A stretch of DNA of 64,000 bases. Source: Microbulbifer marinus. Its GTDB lineage: Bacteria; Pseudomonadota; Gammaproteobacteria; Pseudomonadales; Cellvibrionaceae. The stretch lies in contig NZ_FNQO01000001.1 of assembly GCF_900107725.1 (NCBI RefSeq), forward strand, positions 1,356,458 through 1,420,457, in the 5' to 3' direction. The notes under the pieces were generated by a model. That model saw only the letters and a program-made list of their open reading frames with translations. It was not told where the DNA came from and ran no database searches. Within the stretch, counting starts at the first letter, position 1, and the number at the start of each line of letters is the position of its first letter. Shown here piece after piece: positions 58,731-64,000 of this stretch. The position numbers were made by a program, and so were the translations under genes.

Positions 58731-58801
58731 CTGGGTTCCGGCCTACGCCGGAATGACGATTTCTCGAAAGTCTCGTCATACCGGCGAAAGCCGGTATCCA
58801 G
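58731..58801. repeat. Paired inverted copies of the dispersed 29-bp repeat
   Basis: Copy 1 is CTGGGTTCCGGC...CCGGAATGACGA (58731-58759). Copy 2 is TCGTCATACCGG...CCGGTATCCAG (58773-58801). They are head to head with a 13-base centre. Together they can form a long hairpin between the convergent yacG and mutT genes, like a BIME, and may end transcription. Confidence 0.9.
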
Positions 58802-58821
58802 TCCGCAGGCTCCAGCCGCTC

Positions 58822-59223
58822 CTAGACTGGCCGGTTAGCCTGGATAGCCTCGATGATCACCAGATTGGCGTCGGGGAACTGGTAATCGGTTAGCTCCGAA
58901 ACTGCTACCCAAGCGGTTTCCTGCCCTTCCCGGCCGTGCGCCTCGCCTTCGAATTCCGTCACCCACCAGGTATCCAGCAGCACGGTCTTTTCCGGATACT
59001 CGTGGCGGATTTCCGTCAAAGGCCGCAAGCTTTTCACATCGATCGCCACCTCTTCGTGCAACTCGCGGGCAAGTGCCTGCTGCACCGTTTCCCCGGCTTC
59101 CACCTTGCCGCCGGGAAACTCCCAGCGGCCGCCCATATGCAGGTGATCCGGGCGGCGGGCGATCAGGATCCTGCCGTCGGCCCGCAACACCACACCCACG
59201 GCAACATGCACTACCTTGCTCAT
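58822..59223 (-). CDS. mutT: 8-oxo-dGTP diphosphatase MutT
   Basis: The start ATG at 59221-59223, after GAGGCG, gives 133 residues. The Nudix box GGKVEAGETVQQALARELHEEV is complete (GX5EX7REUXEEXGU pattern, about residues 38-60). The ARRPDHLHMGGRWEFPGG segment is diagnostic for MutT. It hydrolyses oxidised guanine nucleotides. The conserved secA-argJ-mutT order places it 10 bases downstream of argJ. Confidence 0.95.
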   Translation of the reverse strand: MSKVVHVAVGVVLRADGRILIARRPDHLHMGGRWEFPGGKVEAGETVQQALARELHEEVAIDVKSLRPLTEIRHEYPEKTVLLDTWWVTEFEGEAHGREGQETAWVAVSELTDYQFPDANLVIIEAIQANRPV

Positions 59224-59233
59224 CAACTGCGCC

Positions 59234-60436
59234 TCAGGTGCGGTATTCGGCATTGATGGTCACGTATTCGTGGGAGAAATCGCAGGTCCAGATATGTTCG
59301 CTGCAATCGCCGCGGCCGAGGTTGACGGTAATGGTGAATTCCGGCTTGGAAAAGACCGCCTGCCCCGCCTCTTCCGTGTAGTCCGCGGCGCGGCCGCCGG
59401 CCTCCACCACCTGCACGTCATCCAGATAGATATCCACCTGCGATGAATCCAGGTTGTCGACGCCCGCGTTGCCGACTGCCATCACCAGGCGGCCCCAGTT
59501 CGGATCCGAGGCGTAGAGTGCGGTCTTCACCAGCGGGGACTCGCCCACTTCGAACGCCACTTTCAGTGCTTCTTCGCTACTCGCGGCACCTTGCACCTTC
59601 ACGGTGACAAACTTGGTCGCGCCCTCGCCGTCTTTGACGATTGCCTGGGCCAGTTCAATATGCACCTCGACGATCGCCGCCTTCAGGCGCTCGTATTCGG
59701 CGCTGCGCTTGTCGCCGATCAGCGGGCCGCTGGCGCCGCTGGCGATCAGCACACAGGCATCGTTCGTGGAAGTGTCACCGTCGATGCTGATGCGGTTGAA
59801 GGACGCGCTGACGGCCTCCCTGACCAGTTCGTCGAGCAGCGGCTGGGGTATGGCCGCGTCTGTCGCCACGTAGGCGAGCATGGTGGCCATATTCGGCTGG
59901 ATCATGCCGGCACCCTTGGCGATACCCACGATGCGAACCTGCTCGCCGGCAATCTCGACGAGGCGGCTCGCCGTCTTCGGGCGGGTATCCGTGGTCATGA
60001 TGGCGCGGGCGGCACTATCCCAGCCGTCGCCGCTGAGCTGTGTCGCGGCAACAGGAATGGCATCGAGCAGTTTCTGCAACGGCAGATGCTCGCCGATCAC
60101 GCCGGTGCTGAACGGCAGCACCTGCTCCCCGGCAATATGCAGGGCTTCGGCGACTGCGCTACAACAGCTGCGCGCATCCTCGATACCGCGCTCGCCGGTG
60201 GCGGCGTTGGCGTTGCCGGCGTTGATCAGCAGCGCGCGGATATTGCCGTTGCGGATATGTTCCTTCGCCACGGTGACCGGGGCGGCACAGAAGGCATTTT
60301 GGGTGAAGGTAGCGGAGACTGCCGCACCCTCGTTGAGCGTAATCAGTAGCAGGTCATCCCGCTGCCAGTTCTTGATATTGGCGGCAACGCTGGCGAGGCG
60401 GATGCCCGGAATTTGAGGCAGTGAAGTTTCTGGCAT
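59234..60436 (-). CDS. argJ: Glutamate N-acetyltransferase / ornithine acetyltransferase
   Basis: This 400-residue Ntn-fold enzyme self-cleaves before the catalytic Thr185 in IQPNMATMLAYV. Other motifs are LLINAGNANAATG, FSTGVIGEHLPL and FNRISIDGDTSTNDA. It transfers acetyl from N-acetylornithine to glutamate, and in bifunctional forms also from acetyl-CoA, in the cyclic arginine pathway. The C-terminus ends CDFSHEYVTINAEYRT, typical. It is downstream of secA with its own start region. Confidence 0.98.
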   Translation of the reverse strand: MPETSLPQIPGIRLASVAANIKNWQRDDLLLITLNEGAAVSATFTQNAFCAAPVTVAKEHIRNGNIRALLINAGNANAATGERGIEDARSCCSAVAEALHIAGEQVLPFSTGVIGEHLPLQKLLDAIPVAATQLSGDGWDSAARAIMTTDTRPKTASRLVEIAGEQVRIVGIAKGAGMIQPNMATMLAYVATDAAIPQPLLDELVREAVSASFNRISIDGDTSTNDACVLIASGASGPLIGDKRSAEYERLKAAIVEVHIELAQAIVKDGEGATKFVTVKVQGAASSEEALKVAFEVGESPLVKTALYASDPNWGRLVMAVGNAGVDNLDSSQVDIYLDDVQVVEAGGRAADYTEEAGQAVFSKPEFTITVNLGRGDCSEHIWTCDFSHEYVTINAEYRT

Positions 60437-60600
60437 AACTGTTACGGCAACAGGCCGCTCCCGGCTGTCTGAACCGCCGCTTACGGCGGTACGCGTGTAA
60501 AAGGCGACATTATCGAAGTGAGCACCAGTCCTGACAAGCGCGAAGCAACCACTTCTGCGGAATTGCGATGAAAAGCTGCAGATAATTCTGCGCGCGACCT

Positions 60601-60632
60601 AAAAAAATGCCCCGTTCGAGCAGGGCATTTTC
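60601..60632 (-). terminator. Rho-independent terminator of secA
   Basis: On the minus strand AAAATGCCC, a ten-base loop and GGGCATTTT followed by TTT lie about 35 bases after the secA stop. Confidence 0.88.
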
Positions 60633-60666
60633 AGGTTCAGCGTTCTGGCTGCGGGCCCAGGCCTTA

Positions 60667-63411
<2,745 letters not shown>

Positions 63412-63597
63412 TATCTAGAAACCACTTATCTTATTTGCGCGGCCGAATCAGTGGGCCGGGGAGAAATTCCACACCAACGCTCTTTTCAACGAGGGGTGCA
63501 AGTAAACAGGAAGGCGCAACGACTAGCAACTATCTCCTTGCGCCACGGGCGCTTGCGGGGATTTACCAGTGGTTGCGCGATATGGGAAGAATAGTTG

Positions 63598-64000
63598 TTA
63601 TCGGCCGGTGCGGCGGATGTAGCTGGCCGGGTCGACGGCGCGGTTGTTTTTGTACACCTCGAAGTGCACATGGGGACCTGTGGAGCGGCCACTGGAACCC
63701 ATCAGCGCGATCACCTGGCCTTTCTTGACCACATCGCCGAGCTTGACCTTGATCTCGCTGTTGTGACCGTAACGCGTGGAGTAACCATTGCCGTGGTTGA
63801 TTTCCACCAGCTGGCCGTAGCCGTGGCGGTCCTCGGCCCATGTCACGACGCCGGCAGCGACGGACACCACGTCCGAGCCCTTCTTACCGGCGAAATCCAC
63901 ACCCTTGTGCCAGGTACGGCGGCCACTGAAGGGATCGGTGCGGTAACCGTAGCGGGATGACATCCAGCCGCGGCTGATCGGGCGGCCGGCGATAAACTGC
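63598..64000 (-). CDS. M23-family peptidase, C-terminal part
   Basis: The 5' end lies beyond the right edge. The visible frame runs on through GRPISRGWMSSRYGYRTDPF before the last 105 residues, so an internal ATG is not the true start. The LytM/M23 domain has zinc ligands His and Asp in TWHKGVDFAGKKG and the HxH motif in GPHVHFEVYKN. GDVVKKGQVIALMGSSGRSTG is also typical. Such proteins cut or bind peptidoglycan peptides and are often encoded just before secA in this group. The N-terminal part, probably an anchor and coiled coil, cannot be seen. Confidence 0.92.
   Translation of the reverse strand, partial: QFIAGRPISRGWMSSRYGYRTDPFSGRRTWHKGVDFAGKKGSDVVSVAAGVVTWAEDRHGYGQLVEINHGNGYSTRYGHNSEIKVKLGDVVKKGQVIALMGSSGRSTGPHVHFEVYKNNRAVDPASYIRRTGR

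Overview
The window reads as chromosomal DNA of a free-living, GC-rich, aerobic marine gammaproteobacterium, most like Cellvibrionales and in particular Microbulbifer or a close relative. This is an inference from gene order and protein character: a large carbohydrate-type TonB-dependent receptor, an imuA-imuB-dnaE2 SOS cassette, pilBCD-coaE-yacG, and secA-argJ-mutT. No tRNA, rRNA, CRISPR array, prophage or transposase gene was found.

Layout. 1-6.9 kb holds single housekeeping and accessory genes: the start of a lipoprotein oligopeptidase B, a DASS dicarboxylate transporter, a LprI/MliC-type lysozyme-inhibitor lipoprotein, an orphan SLATT membrane protein, a SpoU RNA methyltransferase, an aldo/keto reductase, XdhC, and a TfoX-N/DUF1801 pair. 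7-12.8 kb is purL and, divergently, mltF. 12.9-18.2 kb is a compact minus-strand set (two glycosyltransferases, MerA-like flavoprotein, TVP38 membrane protein, ArsS radical SAM enzyme, MTAP-type phosphorylase) that matches the arsenosugar gene neighbourhood but has no arsM here. 19-32 kb is a TCA-cycle supercluster: sdhCDAB-sucAB-lpd-sucCD on the minus strand and gltA divergent on the plus strand.

32.5-43.2 kb is accessory. It holds a hemerythrin protein and a TonB-dependent receptor behind a promoter overlaid by a palindromic operator array. Next come three genes that look like an undescribed trans-envelope electron conduit: a NirB-like FAD/[2Fe-2S] module fused to a diheme cytochrome b, then a membrane-anchored multiheme cytochrome c with 10 CXXCH and one CX4CH site, then a Tll0287-like heme lipoprotein. 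An orphan GT4 glycosyltransferase, a 26-bp tandem repeat and a duplicated glycine-zipper lipoprotein pair follow.

43-64 kb returns to core functions: an HI0933 flavoprotein, dcd, the LexA-controlled mutasome, type IV pilus genes (two pilins around a TfpZ accessory protein, then pilBCD), coaE, yacG, mutT, argJ, secA and the start of an M23 peptidase. A dispersed 29-bp extragenic palindrome family occurs at 55.4, 57.7 and 58.7 kb, and one copy lies in frame inside dnaE2.
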